Source: CAVPNY01 sp963706905 (GTDB taxonomy: Bacteria > Chloroflexota > Anaerolineae > Anaerolineales > UBA4823). Taken from it: a DNA stretch of 64,000 nucleotides. A program made the translations under genes and the position numbers. Below, one piece after another: positions 38,838 to 47,452 of this stretch. The stretch lies in NCBI GenBank assembly GCA_963706905.1, contig CAVPNY010000020.1, positions 178,154 to 242,153 on the forward strand, written 5' to 3'. The stretch's first letter is position 1; each line of letters begins with the position of its first letter. The notes under the pieces were generated by a model. It saw nothing but the letters and a program-made list of their open reading frames with translations, was not told the origin of the DNA and ran no database searches.

Positions 38838-40271
38838 ATGGGAATAAAGGTAAACCATGGATACCCCTGGATCAGATCTCTTATTATCAGAGTTGGATGC
38901 GGATTTATTCTGCTCAGTTGTTTATCACTTCAGCCGGCTCCAGCCGTAATTGCGGTGGAAGCGCCTTCTGGTGAGTGCATGGACAGTGACCATGGATTGA
39001 AATACTACCGTCAGGGGAGAGTGATCGAGTTTCTTGGGCTGCCATTTGAGGACCAATGTTCTTCTCCTGAATCACTGCTCGAGTATACCTGTGCTGACAC
39101 AGGCGAAGCTGTCGCCAATGATTATCAATGCCCAAATGGTTGTGTAGATGGAGCCTGTATCGGACCTAATATCATCGTGATTGGCTGGGATGGTGCACAG
39201 TGGGATCATCTGGAGCAATGCTTTACCCAGGAACTTACTGAGTGTCCGATAGGATTGCCCAATCTGGCGGCGCTTTCCAGCGGTAGGATTTTTCAGAGTA
39301 CCACCACCAATGGGCCAACCAATACCAAGCCAGGCTGGGCTCAGATCTTAACTGGCTACGACACAAAAGTGATCCGGGTCTATGATAGCCGGCATTACTT
39401 CCCCATCCAAGAAGGTTACACGGTATTTGAGAAAATCGAATCCTATTTTGGAGAGGAAAATGTCCGATCTATATTCTTGTCGGGAAAGGGATACCATACC
39501 GGTGGGGATGAAAGTGAAATCTGGTACCTGACAAAAAACCATCTTAATTTCTTTGAGTCTGAGTTTTATAAGAACGAAGTTGTTGGGAATAAGGCGCTGG
39601 CTCAATTGGAAGCCAGCCAGAATGACCTCTTTTTTGCCTTTTTCTTGTTCTGGGAACCGGATACAACCGGCCACAAGACTGGAGAGGATTCCATAAATTA
39701 TTCTGCTGCAATCTTGGACGCAGATGATTGGTTAGGCAAGATTGTGGAAAAGCTAAGAGAGCTTGGCATTATGGAGAATACGTTGATTTATGTCACCACG
39801 GACCACGGCTTTGACGAGTTCGGTTATTATCATGCCAATGCTCCCTATGGTTTTCTGGCGAGCAATGATCCATTGGTAATCAGGAATGCAGACCGACGAG
39901 ATTTGGCAGCGACGATACTCGACCGCTATGGGATTACCCGGGAGGCAATAGACGGTGTTCCGGCGTTAGATGGGAATTCGTTATACAGTTCGACGCCTTT
40001 TGATTGCGTACCCGAAGGGGAAACCTATCTGGACTACCCAGACGCGCCTGCTTGCTGCTCCGGTCTCTCTTTAATTAACCTGGATAAACGCTTTGGGCAC
40101 AATTGCATTCCTGCCACCGGCGGGACTGGCAACTCAACTGGGTACTGCACAGCCTGTGGGAATGGGACCTGCGGTCAAAATGAGAGCTGGTGTAATTGCC
40201 CGGCAGATTGCCCGCAGTACTTAAATTCTGTCATTTCTCCTTTGCTCAACAACCGTTCTTTTGGAAAATAA
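38838..40271 (+). CDS. Secreted alkaline-phosphatase-superfamily phosphodiesterase, copy 1
   Basis: A 477-residue exported protein starting at ATG 38838 after GAGAGGAG. A signal peptide is followed by a small Cys-rich domain (ECMDSDHGLKYYRQGRV, then CPNGCVDGAC). A type I phosphodiesterase/nucleotide-pyrophosphatase domain comes next: IVIGWDGAQWDH (metal Asp), TNTKPGWAQILTGYD (candidate Thr nucleophile), WEPDTTGHKTGE, VTTDHGFDE and YYHANAPYG, which supply the two-metal site. The C-terminus is a second Cys-rich motif (CTACGNGTCGQNESWCNCP). It probably hydrolyses an extracellular phosphate or sulfate ester. It is the first of three tandem paralogues. Confidence 0.85.
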   Translation: MGIKVNHGYPWIRSLIIRVGCGFILLSCLSLQPAPAVIAVEAPSGECMDSDHGLKYYRQGRVIEFLGLPFEDQCSSPESLLEYTCADTGEAVANDYQCPNGCVDGACIGPNIIVIGWDGAQWDHLEQCFTQELTECPIGLPNLAALSSGRIFQSTTTNGPTNTKPGWAQILTGYDTKVIRVYDSRHYFPIQEGYTVFEKIESYFGEENVRSIFLSGKGYHTGGDESEIWYLTKNHLNFFESEFYKNEVVGNKALAQLEASQNDLFFAFFLFWEPDTTGHKTGEDSINYSAAILDADDWLGKIVEKLRELGIMENTLIYVTTDHGFDEFGYYHANAPYGFLASNDPLVIRNADRRDLAATILDRYGITREAIDGVPALDGNSLYSSTPFDCVPEGETYLDYPDAPACCSGLSLINLDKRFGHNCIPATGGTGNSTGYCTACGNGTCGQNESWCNCPADCPQYLNSVISPLLNNRSFGK

Positions 40272-40346
40272 ACGTCTGCATACTGAATGCCCGGATCGCG
40301 CGGTATACTTCGGGGATTATCTATACTGGTAACGGAGATGTGAAGT

Positions 40347-41795
40347 ATGACCATTTTCAAGTGGACTGTTTTTATTGTAATGAGTTTAATCCTGGCATTG
40401 ATACTGGTTGGTTCGATTACTGTTGTACAGAGCAAGGGGAATCTGGCTCCAGCGGGATGCAGTGATTCAGATGGGGGGCAGAAACTATACCGTCAAGGAG
40501 CGGTCGATGATTTACTGGGGTCTACTTATCAAGATAGCTGCGCCAACAACACAGATTTGATTGAATATTCTTGCGATCCTGATGGGGAGGTTCAGATGGA
40601 GCAGGTGGCATGCCCGAACGGCTGCCAGGATGGAGCCTGTCAAGGCCCGAACGTTATCGTTGTTGGGTGGGATGGGACTCAGATAGATCATCTAAGGCAG
40701 TGCTACAACAAAGAGTTGCCCGAATGTGCAAATGGTTTACCCAACCTGGAGGCGCTCTCTGGCGGCGCTATTTTCGACCTCACCGTTTCCAGTGGAGGGA
40801 CCAATACCAAACCCGGTTGGGGGCAAATCCTTAGTGGCTACAATGCGGAAGTCATGCGGGTTTTTGACAACCTGGATTACCACCCAATCCCTGAAGGGTA
40901 TTCAATATTTGAGAAATTTGAGGATTATTTCGGCCAGGATGAGGCCACTACCATGTTCATCTCGGGGAAGCACATCCAGACCGGCGGAGCTTGCATCGGT
41001 GAACTAACTGTAGATATCCACGGTAACCCTTTGATTGAAGAATATGGTCAACCCTGGTGCCTGATCAAGGACAATCTGGACTACTTTGAGATTAATCTGC
41101 ATGAGAATGTTAACGTGGGTAACCGCGCGCTAACGCTTTTAGAGACCCACCAGAATGACCTTTTCTTTGCCCTTTTCCTTTTCATGGAACCCGATTTCAC
41201 CGGCCACAACGCAGGTGAAAATTCTGAGGACTATTCAGCGATGTTGATCGATGGTGATGTATGGCTCGGGAGGATCGTTGAAAAACTGCAAGTGTTAGGG
41301 ATTTATGACAACACGGTCATCTACGTGACCACTGATCATGGGTTTGGTGAATCTTTACGCCATGCCAATGCACCGTTTGGATTTGTAGCCAGTAATGATC
41401 CGGGCATCCAACGCAGTGGTGATCGCAAAGATTTAGCGCCAACCATTCTCGAGCGGCTCAACATTAGCCGAGGTGCACTTGGTTCTGCCCCGCCGGTGGA
41501 CGGGTTTTCGCTTTATTCGCCCGTACCCTATGCCTGTGTTCCAGAAGGTGAAGCCTACCTGGATTATGCTGGAGCACCGGCGTGCTGTACCGGGCTTGAT
41601 GTGATCGGCCTGGACCGCATCCGCAGCGGTCGTTGTATCGCTCCCAGCGGGGGGGTGGGTAATGACTCTGGATACTGTACTAACTGCGGGGACGGGGTTT
41701 GCAGCCGGAATGAAAACTTGTGTAACTGTCCCCAGGACTGCCCAATTCTGAGCACGAGTTTGATCCCAATCTTTCAAAATAATTCATCAAAGTAG
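40347..41795 (+). CDS. Secreted alkaline-phosphatase-superfamily phosphodiesterase, copy 2
   Basis: A 482-residue paralogue with the same order of parts. It has a signal-anchor helix (residues 6-27), CSDSDGGQKLYRQGAV and CPNGCQDGAC, and the catalytic metal residues in VVGWDGTQIDH, TNTKPGWGQILSGYN, MEPDFTGHNAGE and VTTDHGFGE. The C-terminal motif is CTNCGDGVCSRNENLCNCP. Compared with copy 1 it has an insertion around GGACIGELTVDIHGNPLIEE before the DYFEIN segment, also present in copy 3. It starts at ATG 40347 after GGAG, 75 nt after copy 1. Confidence 0.85.
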   Translation: MTIFKWTVFIVMSLILALILVGSITVVQSKGNLAPAGCSDSDGGQKLYRQGAVDDLLGSTYQDSCANNTDLIEYSCDPDGEVQMEQVACPNGCQDGACQGPNVIVVGWDGTQIDHLRQCYNKELPECANGLPNLEALSGGAIFDLTVSSGGTNTKPGWGQILSGYNAEVMRVFDNLDYHPIPEGYSIFEKFEDYFGQDEATTMFISGKHIQTGGACIGELTVDIHGNPLIEEYGQPWCLIKDNLDYFEINLHENVNVGNRALTLLETHQNDLFFALFLFMEPDFTGHNAGENSEDYSAMLIDGDVWLGRIVEKLQVLGIYDNTVIYVTTDHGFGESLRHANAPFGFVASNDPGIQRSGDRKDLAPTILERLNISRGALGSAPPVDGFSLYSPVPYACVPEGEAYLDYAGAPACCTGLDVIGLDRIRSGRCIAPSGGVGNDSGYCTNCGDGVCSRNENLCNCPQDCPILSTSLIPIFQNNSSK

Positions 41796-41801
41796 GACTA
41801 T

Positions 41802-43244
41802 TTGTACCGGCGATATTACCTGCTGATTGTCTTGTTTCTGATTGCCGCAACAGGAAGAGCAGACGCAAAATTTTCTTCCATACAGCTGGCGGTCCCAACC
41901 GATTCGTGTAGTGACTCGGATAGTGGACTGAAATTCTACCGTCAGGGCACGGTGATAGATGCACAGGATACTTCCTTTCAAGATGCTTGCATCTCTCCAG
42001 AGACTCTGGTCGAATATACCTGTGATTCGGTCGGCAGCGCAGCATTAGTTGAGCAAGACTGCCCAAATGGCTGCCAACATGGGGCGTGTGTTGGGTCGAA
42101 TGTGATTGTCATTGGCTGGGATGCTGCTCAGCGGGATCACTTGCTGGAGTGCTTCAACAAGGAATCGCCGGAGTGCCTCGATGGATTACCGAACCTGGCT
42201 TCTCTTTCTGGGGGCGTGATTTACGATAGTATTACATCAAGTGGCACCTCACAAACCAAACCCGGCTGGGCGCAGATCTTCAGCGGCTACAATGCTGAAA
42301 CGATGAGGGTGTACTCCAATACCGATTTCCATCCCATTCCATATGGTTTCACAGTGTTTGAAAAGGCTGAGGACTATTTTGGGGCGGACAACCTGGTTAC
42401 CTTGTTCCTCTCCGGAAAGGATACCGAAACGGGTGGGGAGTGTAGTCGTTACACACCGTTAGGTACCCTGGAGATTGAAAATTTTCAAGAAGGCTATCCT
42501 TGGTGTTTCACGAAAGACTCTCTCGATCATTTTGAGAGCAAGAAATCCGATAATCAATTTATAGCCAATAAGGCGATGAGTTTGTTAGAAAACTACCGGA
42601 ACGATCTGATCCTGGCAACCTTCATCTTTTGGGATCCGGACGCGGCTGGGCACCTGTATGGGGAAAACTCTCCCGAATATTCGCTATCTTTGGTCAATTT
42701 GGACACCTGGCTGGGGCTGATTGTTGGAAAATTAGATCAACTTGACATCCTCGACCAGACAATGATCTATGTGATATCGGATCACGGATTTGGGGAGGAT
42801 TCCAATCGCCACGTAAACGCGCCTTATGGTTTCCTGGCGAGTAATGATCCATCGATCTCACGGAGTGGCGATCGCAAGGATTTCGCTCCCACCCTCCTGG
42901 AAGGTCTCGGGATAAGCCGGGAAGCAATCGGAGCCGCACCTGCAGTTGAAGGATTTTCCCTCTATTCACCTGTCCCATTCAGCTGTGTCTCGGAAGGCGG
43001 TGCATTCATCGATTATCCAGGTGCCCCGGCCTGCTGCACTGGCCTCGATCTCATCAGTTTTGAAGCCATGAAGAATGGGAAGTGTATCGAACCGAGTGGG
43101 GCAGCAGGGAACCTTTCCGGATATTGCACACAATGCGGAGATGGGATCTGCAGCACCAATGAAAATATCTGCAATTGCCGATCCGATTGCCCCCTTCAGA
43201 AGATCCATCTCACGCCAGTCTTTAATCCATTCTCGGTCCGTTGA
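41802..43244 (+). CDS. Secreted alkaline-phosphatase-superfamily phosphodiesterase, copy 3
   Basis: A 480-residue paralogue starting at TTG 41802, 6 nt after copy 2, with only a weak AGGA ribosome site. Translation is probably coupled to copy 2. It has a signal peptide (LLIVLFLIAATGRADA), CSDSDSGLKFYRQGTV and CPNGCQHGAC. The catalytic motifs are VIGWDAAQRDH, SQTKPGWAQIFSGYN, WDPDAAGHLYGE and VISDHGFGE, with C-terminal CTQCGDGICSTNENICNCR. The metal ligands are retained, with WDAA in place of WDGA/T and a Ser-Gln before the Thr nucleophile, which may shift specificity. Confidence 0.84.
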   Translation: MYRRYYLLIVLFLIAATGRADAKFSSIQLAVPTDSCSDSDSGLKFYRQGTVIDAQDTSFQDACISPETLVEYTCDSVGSAALVEQDCPNGCQHGACVGSNVIVIGWDAAQRDHLLECFNKESPECLDGLPNLASLSGGVIYDSITSSGTSQTKPGWAQIFSGYNAETMRVYSNTDFHPIPYGFTVFEKAEDYFGADNLVTLFLSGKDTETGGECSRYTPLGTLEIENFQEGYPWCFTKDSLDHFESKKSDNQFIANKAMSLLENYRNDLILATFIFWDPDAAGHLYGENSPEYSLSLVNLDTWLGLIVGKLDQLDILDQTMIYVISDHGFGEDSNRHVNAPYGFLASNDPSISRSGDRKDFAPTLLEGLGISREAIGAAPAVEGFSLYSPVPFSCVSEGGAFIDYPGAPACCTGLDLISFEAMKNGKCIEPSGAAGNLSGYCTQCGDGICSTNENICNCRSDCPLQKIHLTPVFNPFSVR

Positions 43245-43369
43245 TTTTGGACGGATGTATTGAAAGACTTGGGAAGATTGACACGGCCTGGTTACGTGAT
43301 CGTTTCAAGAATGGTAAATAGCTGATTGCCAAGCAAGGGAACACACTATGATTAAGTTAGCGGATGAAA

Positions 43370-44536
43370 TCACGCTACGAGTTGCGCCAAATCAAGCCCA
43401 TGAGCCAGGTGATTACCACAATAGGCGATCAAACGGCTGACATTCAGAGCAGACTGATGGCGTTTGTAGCCGCGCATGGAACGATAGCGCTCCTTGATCC
43501 ACCACCCAATGGCGCGTTCGCTGGCGTTGTTGGTGCCATCCAAGATGGCTTCGCCCTTGGCATTCTTCCAGGTGCGATAGAAGGTCAAGCGCGGCCACAG
43601 GTTCCAACGGTCCAGGAACAGGTTGCGTAGGCGATAGGCAAGACTAGCCGATTGACCCGGGCGCGGTGCGGGTGCAGCTGCGTAGCGCAGGAAGAGGGTT
43701 TCGAGTTGGGGCTGTTGCTCTGGCAGACGGCTGCGCATGAGTTCCGCTAATTGGTGCAGATCCGCCAAAGCTTGTTGCGGCTCAATCCCTAGTTCCAGCA
43801 GAGAGCGATCCGCTCCAGCCTGGATCTGCTGGCTCAGGTTCTCGATGAGAGCTTCCGTATTGCGGACGACGTGGCTCTTGCATACCTGCTGGAACAAGCC
43901 CTGCTCATCGGCAACGGTCTTGAAAGCATCCGCATCATCTGTGACCAGGATGCGGGCATCCACGCTCTGGGCAATGGGAGCCACCCATGCTTTCAGGATT
44001 TCGGCATCTTCACCAGACAGGTGATCGATGGTCAGCACCAAACCGCTGATGGCATCCACCGTAATCCCGATCGGCAACCATTTGCCTTTGCATTTCACAC
44101 TGGTCACATCCGCTCCCAGGGCTCGGGTGCGATAGCCTTCCAGGAAATGCTCGCATTTCATCCCGGGAACCCGTTCCGCTGTGCTCTGCACCGCCCGATA
44201 CACTGTCGCTTTGCACATCCAGACCCCTAAGGCGCTCAGCACCAACGCTACCGCTCCATAACTCAACCCCAACACGTACAACATCACGCCGATCCCCTTC
44301 ACCCGCTGCGAGAACTGCCCGGCTAACACCCCTTGTGGATAGACCCGGAAGGTGCGCTGACAACGCAAGCACTCATAACGGCGGGCTATCACCTGGTCGT
44401 ATTGCATATCCCGCACGTTTTTCGGCACTTCCTGGCGCAACCGGAAGTATTTCCCCTTGCACTTCGCATTGGCACACTGCTCCGGCTCAAGAAATTGCTC
44501 CGGTTCAACCACTGGTAATTGCAGACTGAGGCGCAT
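43370..44536 (-). CDS. DDE transposase of the complete IS
   Basis: A 388-residue transposase. The N-terminus has zinc-finger-like Cys pairs (CANAKC and CLRC, residues 21-26 and 58-61) and a helix-turn-helix region (about 85-115). Catalytic candidates are Asp in ALGADVTSVK, Asp in VTDDADAFK and Glu in NNASERAIGWW. The C-terminus is basic. The Cys pairs and the 8-bp duplication are reminiscent of ISL3, but I could not fix the family. The gene appears intact and so may be active. Confidence 0.85.
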   Translation of the reverse strand: MRLSLQLPVVEPEQFLEPEQCANAKCKGKYFRLRQEVPKNVRDMQYDQVIARRYECLRCQRTFRVYPQGVLAGQFSQRVKGIGVMLYVLGLSYGAVALVLSALGVWMCKATVYRAVQSTAERVPGMKCEHFLEGYRTRALGADVTSVKCKGKWLPIGITVDAISGLVLTIDHLSGEDAEILKAWVAPIAQSVDARILVTDDADAFKTVADEQGLFQQVCKSHVVRNTEALIENLSQQIQAGADRSLLELGIEPQQALADLHQLAELMRSRLPEQQPQLETLFLRYAAAPAPRPGQSASLAYRLRNLFLDRWNLWPRLTFYRTWKNAKGEAILDGTNNASERAIGWWIKERYRSMRGYKRHQSALNVSRLIAYCGNHLAHGLDLAQLVA

Positions 44537-44565
44537 ATAATTGGTCTACCGTTTCTTTTAGGTTT

Positions 44566-44600
44566 GTTTCCGGGATGATAGGTAAGATCGTCCCGGAAAC
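44566..44600. repeat. Internal hairpin of the IS
   Basis: A perfect 10-bp inverted repeat (GTTTCCGGGA / TCCCGGAAAC, 15-nt loop) lies between the right end of the IS and the transposase start. Such hairpins in other IS families block translation from transcripts that enter from outside; that role is an inference here. Confidence 0.6.
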
Positions 44601-44654
44601 GCTATTAAACCCCACTTTTACCAGTTTTGAAACAGTCACCTGGTTACATTATTA

Positions 44655-44684
44655 TTGACAACAAGGTGATGAAAAGAGTATACT
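44655..44684 (+). promoter_or_regulatory. Strong sigma-70-type promoter of the ABC operon
   Basis: A perfect TTGACA (44655-44660), an 18-bp spacer and TATACT (44679-44684). It begins 8 bp after the IS target duplication and directs transcription into the sugar ABC transporter, giving a leader of about 370 nt. Confidence 0.8.
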
Positions 44685-44803
44685 ACTCCCGGGACTTGAA
44701 AGTTTGTCATCTTTAACGCCTTACAAGTGGAAGTTAAGCGAGTTTTTTGGGATATTAATTGGTTACCAGCGCTACCCGCCAACATGCCTGATAAAAAGGA
44801 GAC

Positions 44804-44887
44804 GCCGACAAATCATAATCGTCCTTCGTCCAGCCTTCAGAACCTTGGGGGGAAAGCCCACGGCGGGAGGTCGGCAGAATATGATTT
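44804..44887 (+). promoter_or_regulatory. Candidate pseudoknotted leader of the ABC operon
   Basis: GCCGAC (44804-44809) pairs with GTCGGC (44870-44875), while AAATCATA (44810-44817) pairs with TATGATTT (44880-44887). The order A-B-A'-B' is that of an H-type pseudoknot enclosing a G/C-rich middle. It sits in the long untranslated leader. Further downstream (44973-44980) is a perfect AAGGAGGT with no ATG, GTG or TTG at the right distance. I recognise no known riboswitch class. Confidence 0.35.
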
Positions 44888-45059
44888 GCTTTCCCCCTCT
44901 TCCATTTCTACTTATTTTATCTGATGCAAGCAACCGCGCTAACTGAACGAAATCGATTAAACTCTATTCAGAAAGGAGGTGAAGTCTGAGACTAAAATCC
45001 AAAGGAATAACGACACATCCAACATCTAATTTTTTTATCTACAATTTGAGGAGAGAAAT

Positions 45060-47261
45060 ATGTTTAAGAAATCGACTATTCTTTTTTCAGTCTTAGTTCT
45101 ACTAAGCCTGATACTGGCGGCCTGCGCACCAGCAGCAACGCCTACCGCAGCCCCACAAGAAACGGCTGCTCCCGAGGCGACTGAGCCTCCTGTAGAAGCT
45201 GGCGGTAAGGTGGGCGTAGTACTCCCGACGAAGGAAGAGCCGAGATGGCTGCAGGACGAAGCCCGTTTCAAGGAAGCGTTTGAAGCGGCTGGATATGAAG
45301 TCCAGATTCTGTTCAGCGACGGCGATTCCGCCAAGGAGCGGACCAACGTTGAAACGCTGATCTCCCAAGGCGTCTCAGTGATTGTGATCTGCCCGCATGA
45401 TGGCACGGCTGCTGCTGCGGCTGCCCAAGAGGCCCGGGATGCAGGGATCAAGGTGATCTCTTACGACCGACTGATCCGGGAAACCGAGGCAGTTGATTAC
45501 TATGTGACCTTTGACAGCCTTGCGGTGGGCGCAGCCCAGGCGCAGTACCTGGTTGACAAGGCCACCGGCACGGGCCAGCCGCTGTACCTGTATGCTGGGG
45601 CAGCGACCGACAACAATGCCTTCCTGTTCTTCGAAGGCGCCTGGAATGTGCTGCAGCCGAAGATCGTTGACGGCACCTTCGTGATCAAGAACTCCAGCGA
45701 AGCGGTTGGCCTGCAGGACAAGGCCACCCTGACGCGCGACGAGATGGCGGCCATCATCGGCCAGGTCTCCACCAACTGGGATTTTGATGTAGCCAAGAAC
45801 CTGGCGGAAGCCAATCTGACGGCGGCTGCTGCTGCCGATAAGGGCAATGTGTTCATCCTGGCCCCGAACGACGGCACGGCACGTGCCATTGCGGATGCCT
45901 TTGCGGCAGACGCGGATGTCACCAGCTTTGTGGTCACCGGACAGGATGCAGAGATCGCCTCCGTCCAGTACATCATCGACGGGAAACAGTCGATGACCGT
46001 GCTGAAGGATGTGCGCACACTGGTTGCGGACGCCATTGCCGCCGCTGTGGCATTCCTGGAAGGTGGGACGCCTGAGCAGACCACCACCTATAACAACGGT
46101 GTGATCGATGTGCCGGCCAAGCCGTCCGTCGTGGTTACAGTTGACCAGGCCAATGTTGTGGAAGCCGTGATCGACTCGGGTTACTGGCCCGCCAGCGAAT
46201 TCACTGGTCTTGACACCATTGGCGCAGAGCCTGCGCCAGAAGTTGGTGGTAAGGTGGGCGTAGTACTCCCGACGAAGGAAGAGCCGAGATGGCTGCAGGA
46301 CGAAGCCCGTTTCAAGGAAGCGTTTGAAGCGGCTGGATATGAAGTCCAGATTCTGTTCAGCGACGGCGATTCCGCCAAGGAGCGGACCAACGTTGAAACG
46401 CTGATCTCCCAAGGCGTCTCAGTGATTGTGATCTGCCCGCATGATGGCACGGCTGCTGCTGCGGCTGCCCAAGAGGCCCGGGATGCAGGGATCAAGGTGA
46501 TCTCTTACGACCGACTGATCCGGGAAACCGAGGCAGTTGATTACTATGTGACCTTTGACAGCCTTGCGGTGGGCGCAGCCCAGGCGCAGTACCTGGTTGA
46601 CAAGGCCACCGGCACGGGCCAGCCGCTGTACCTGTATGCTGGGGCAGCGACCGACAACAATGCCTTCCTGTTCTTCGAAGGCGCCTGGAATGTGCTGCAG
46701 CCGAAGATCGTTGACGGCACCTTCGTGATCAAGAACTCCAGCGAAGCGGTTGGCCTGCAGGACAAGGCCACCCTGACGCGCGATGAGATGGCGGCCATCA
46801 TCGGCCAGGTCTCTACCAACTGGGATTTTGATGTAGCCAAGAACCTGGCGGAAGCCAATCTGACGGCTGCTGCTGCTGCCGATAAGGGCAATGTGTTCGT
46901 CCTGGCCCCGAACGACGGCACGGCACGTGCCATTGCGGATGTCTTTGCGGCAGACGCGGATGTCACCAGCTTTGTGGTCACCGGACAGGATGCAGAGATC
47001 GCTTCCGTCCAGTACATCATCGACGGGAAACAGTCGATGACCGTGCTGAAGGATGTGCGCACACTGGTTGCGGACGCCATTGCCGCCGCTGTGGCATTCC
47101 TGGAAGGTGGGACGCCTGAGCAGACCACCACCTATAACAACGGTGTGATCGATGTGCCGGCCAAGCCGTCCGTCGTGGTTACAGTTGACCAGGCCAATGT
47201 TGTGGAAGCCGTGATCGACTCGGGTTACTGGCCCGCCAGCGAATTCACTGGTCTGCCATAA
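45060..47261 (+). CDS. Sugar ABC transporter substrate-binding lipoprotein with duplicated binding domain
   Basis: A 733-residue lipoprotein: signal with lipobox LAAC (Cys21), an Ala/Thr/Pro linker, then two near-identical periplasmic-binding-protein domains of the xylose/ribose (CUT2, Peripla_BP_4) type. Each starts GGKVGVVLPTKEEPRW and ends ASEFTGL. Family members have one such domain (330-370 residues). The two differ at two residues (Ile/Val in FxLAPNDGTA; Ala/Val in IADxFAADAD). The linker between them (DTIGAEPAPEV) differs from the N-terminal one. AGGAGAGAAAT precedes the ATG. It is followed by a hairpin and by the ATPase and permease genes. The sugar is not identified; xylose-like by resemblance only. 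Confidence 0.92.
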   Translation: MFKKSTILFSVLVLLSLILAACAPAATPTAAPQETAAPEATEPPVEAGGKVGVVLPTKEEPRWLQDEARFKEAFEAAGYEVQILFSDGDSAKERTNVETLISQGVSVIVICPHDGTAAAAAAQEARDAGIKVISYDRLIRETEAVDYYVTFDSLAVGAAQAQYLVDKATGTGQPLYLYAGAATDNNAFLFFEGAWNVLQPKIVDGTFVIKNSSEAVGLQDKATLTRDEMAAIIGQVSTNWDFDVAKNLAEANLTAAAAADKGNVFILAPNDGTARAIADAFAADADVTSFVVTGQDAEIASVQYIIDGKQSMTVLKDVRTLVADAIAAAVAFLEGGTPEQTTTYNNGVIDVPAKPSVVVTVDQANVVEAVIDSGYWPASEFTGLDTIGAEPAPEVGGKVGVVLPTKEEPRWLQDEARFKEAFEAAGYEVQILFSDGDSAKERTNVETLISQGVSVIVICPHDGTAAAAAAQEARDAGIKVISYDRLIRETEAVDYYVTFDSLAVGAAQAQYLVDKATGTGQPLYLYAGAATDNNAFLFFEGAWNVLQPKIVDGTFVIKNSSEAVGLQDKATLTRDEMAAIIGQVSTNWDFDVAKNLAEANLTAAAAADKGNVFVLAPNDGTARAIADVFAADADVTSFVVTGQDAEIASVQYIIDGKQSMTVLKDVRTLVADAIAAAVAFLEGGTPEQTTTYNNGVIDVPAKPSVVVTVDQANVVEAVIDSGYWPASEFTGLP
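45204..46210 (+). repeat. Tandem duplication, copy 1
   Basis: A 1007-bp direct repeat, repeated at 46248-47254 with an offset of exactly 1044 bp (348 codons). I count six single-base differences, all between 45740 and 45959 in this copy; about 535 bp before and 250 bp after are identical. Confidence 0.93.
46248..47254 (+). repeat. Tandem duplication, copy 2
   Basis: The second 1007-bp direct repeat of the substrate-binding domain, in frame with the first. The 37-bp joining segment (46211-46247) is unique. Four of the six differences are silent. Confidence 0.93.
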
Positions 47262-47280
47262 CCAATAGTTGTTAGGATCA

Positions 47281-47318
47281 ACAGGAATAGTGATGGCCTG
47301 GTCTATCACTATTCCTGT
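47281..47318. terminator. Intercistronic hairpin in the ABC operon
   Basis: A perfect 14-bp stem (ACAGGAATAGTGAT / ATCACTATTCCTGT) with a 10-nt loop, 20 nt after the binding-protein stop and before the ATPase gene. There is no T-run. Such hairpins commonly raise binding-protein output over that of the membrane components. Confidence 0.75.
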
Positions 47319-47452
47319 AGTATTTATTACCTGTGCACTTTGACAGACGGAAATGATGGTCAAGCCGGATTGGTTTGACCGTTTTCGTAATCAGGAACTA
47401 TAAACCGCGGTCCGGTTGAGTTTTTATCAAATCTTGGTTGGAGGAGAACACA

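Larger units (their letters stand above)
43296..44639 (-). mobile_element. Complete insertion sequence with 8-bp target duplication
   Basis: Terminal inverted repeats of 23 bp (43296-43318 and 44617-44639) match at 19 of 23 positions after reverse complement, with shared GTGA ends. The direct repeat CTGGTTAC flanks the element on both sides (43288-43295 and 44640-44647), an 8-bp target-site duplication. The element is about 1.34 kb and carries one leftward DDE transposase. An 8-bp duplication is known for the ISL3, IS256, IS66 and IS1595 groups. The clean duplication indicates recent insertion. Confidence 0.9.

Noticed and set aside
45375..47363. Long leftward open frames (about 345, 314 and 195 codons) opposite the binding-protein gene
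   Set aside because: They appear twice because the DNA is duplicated, have no ribosome sites and no recognisable domains, and mirror the high-GC coding strand. They are shadows.
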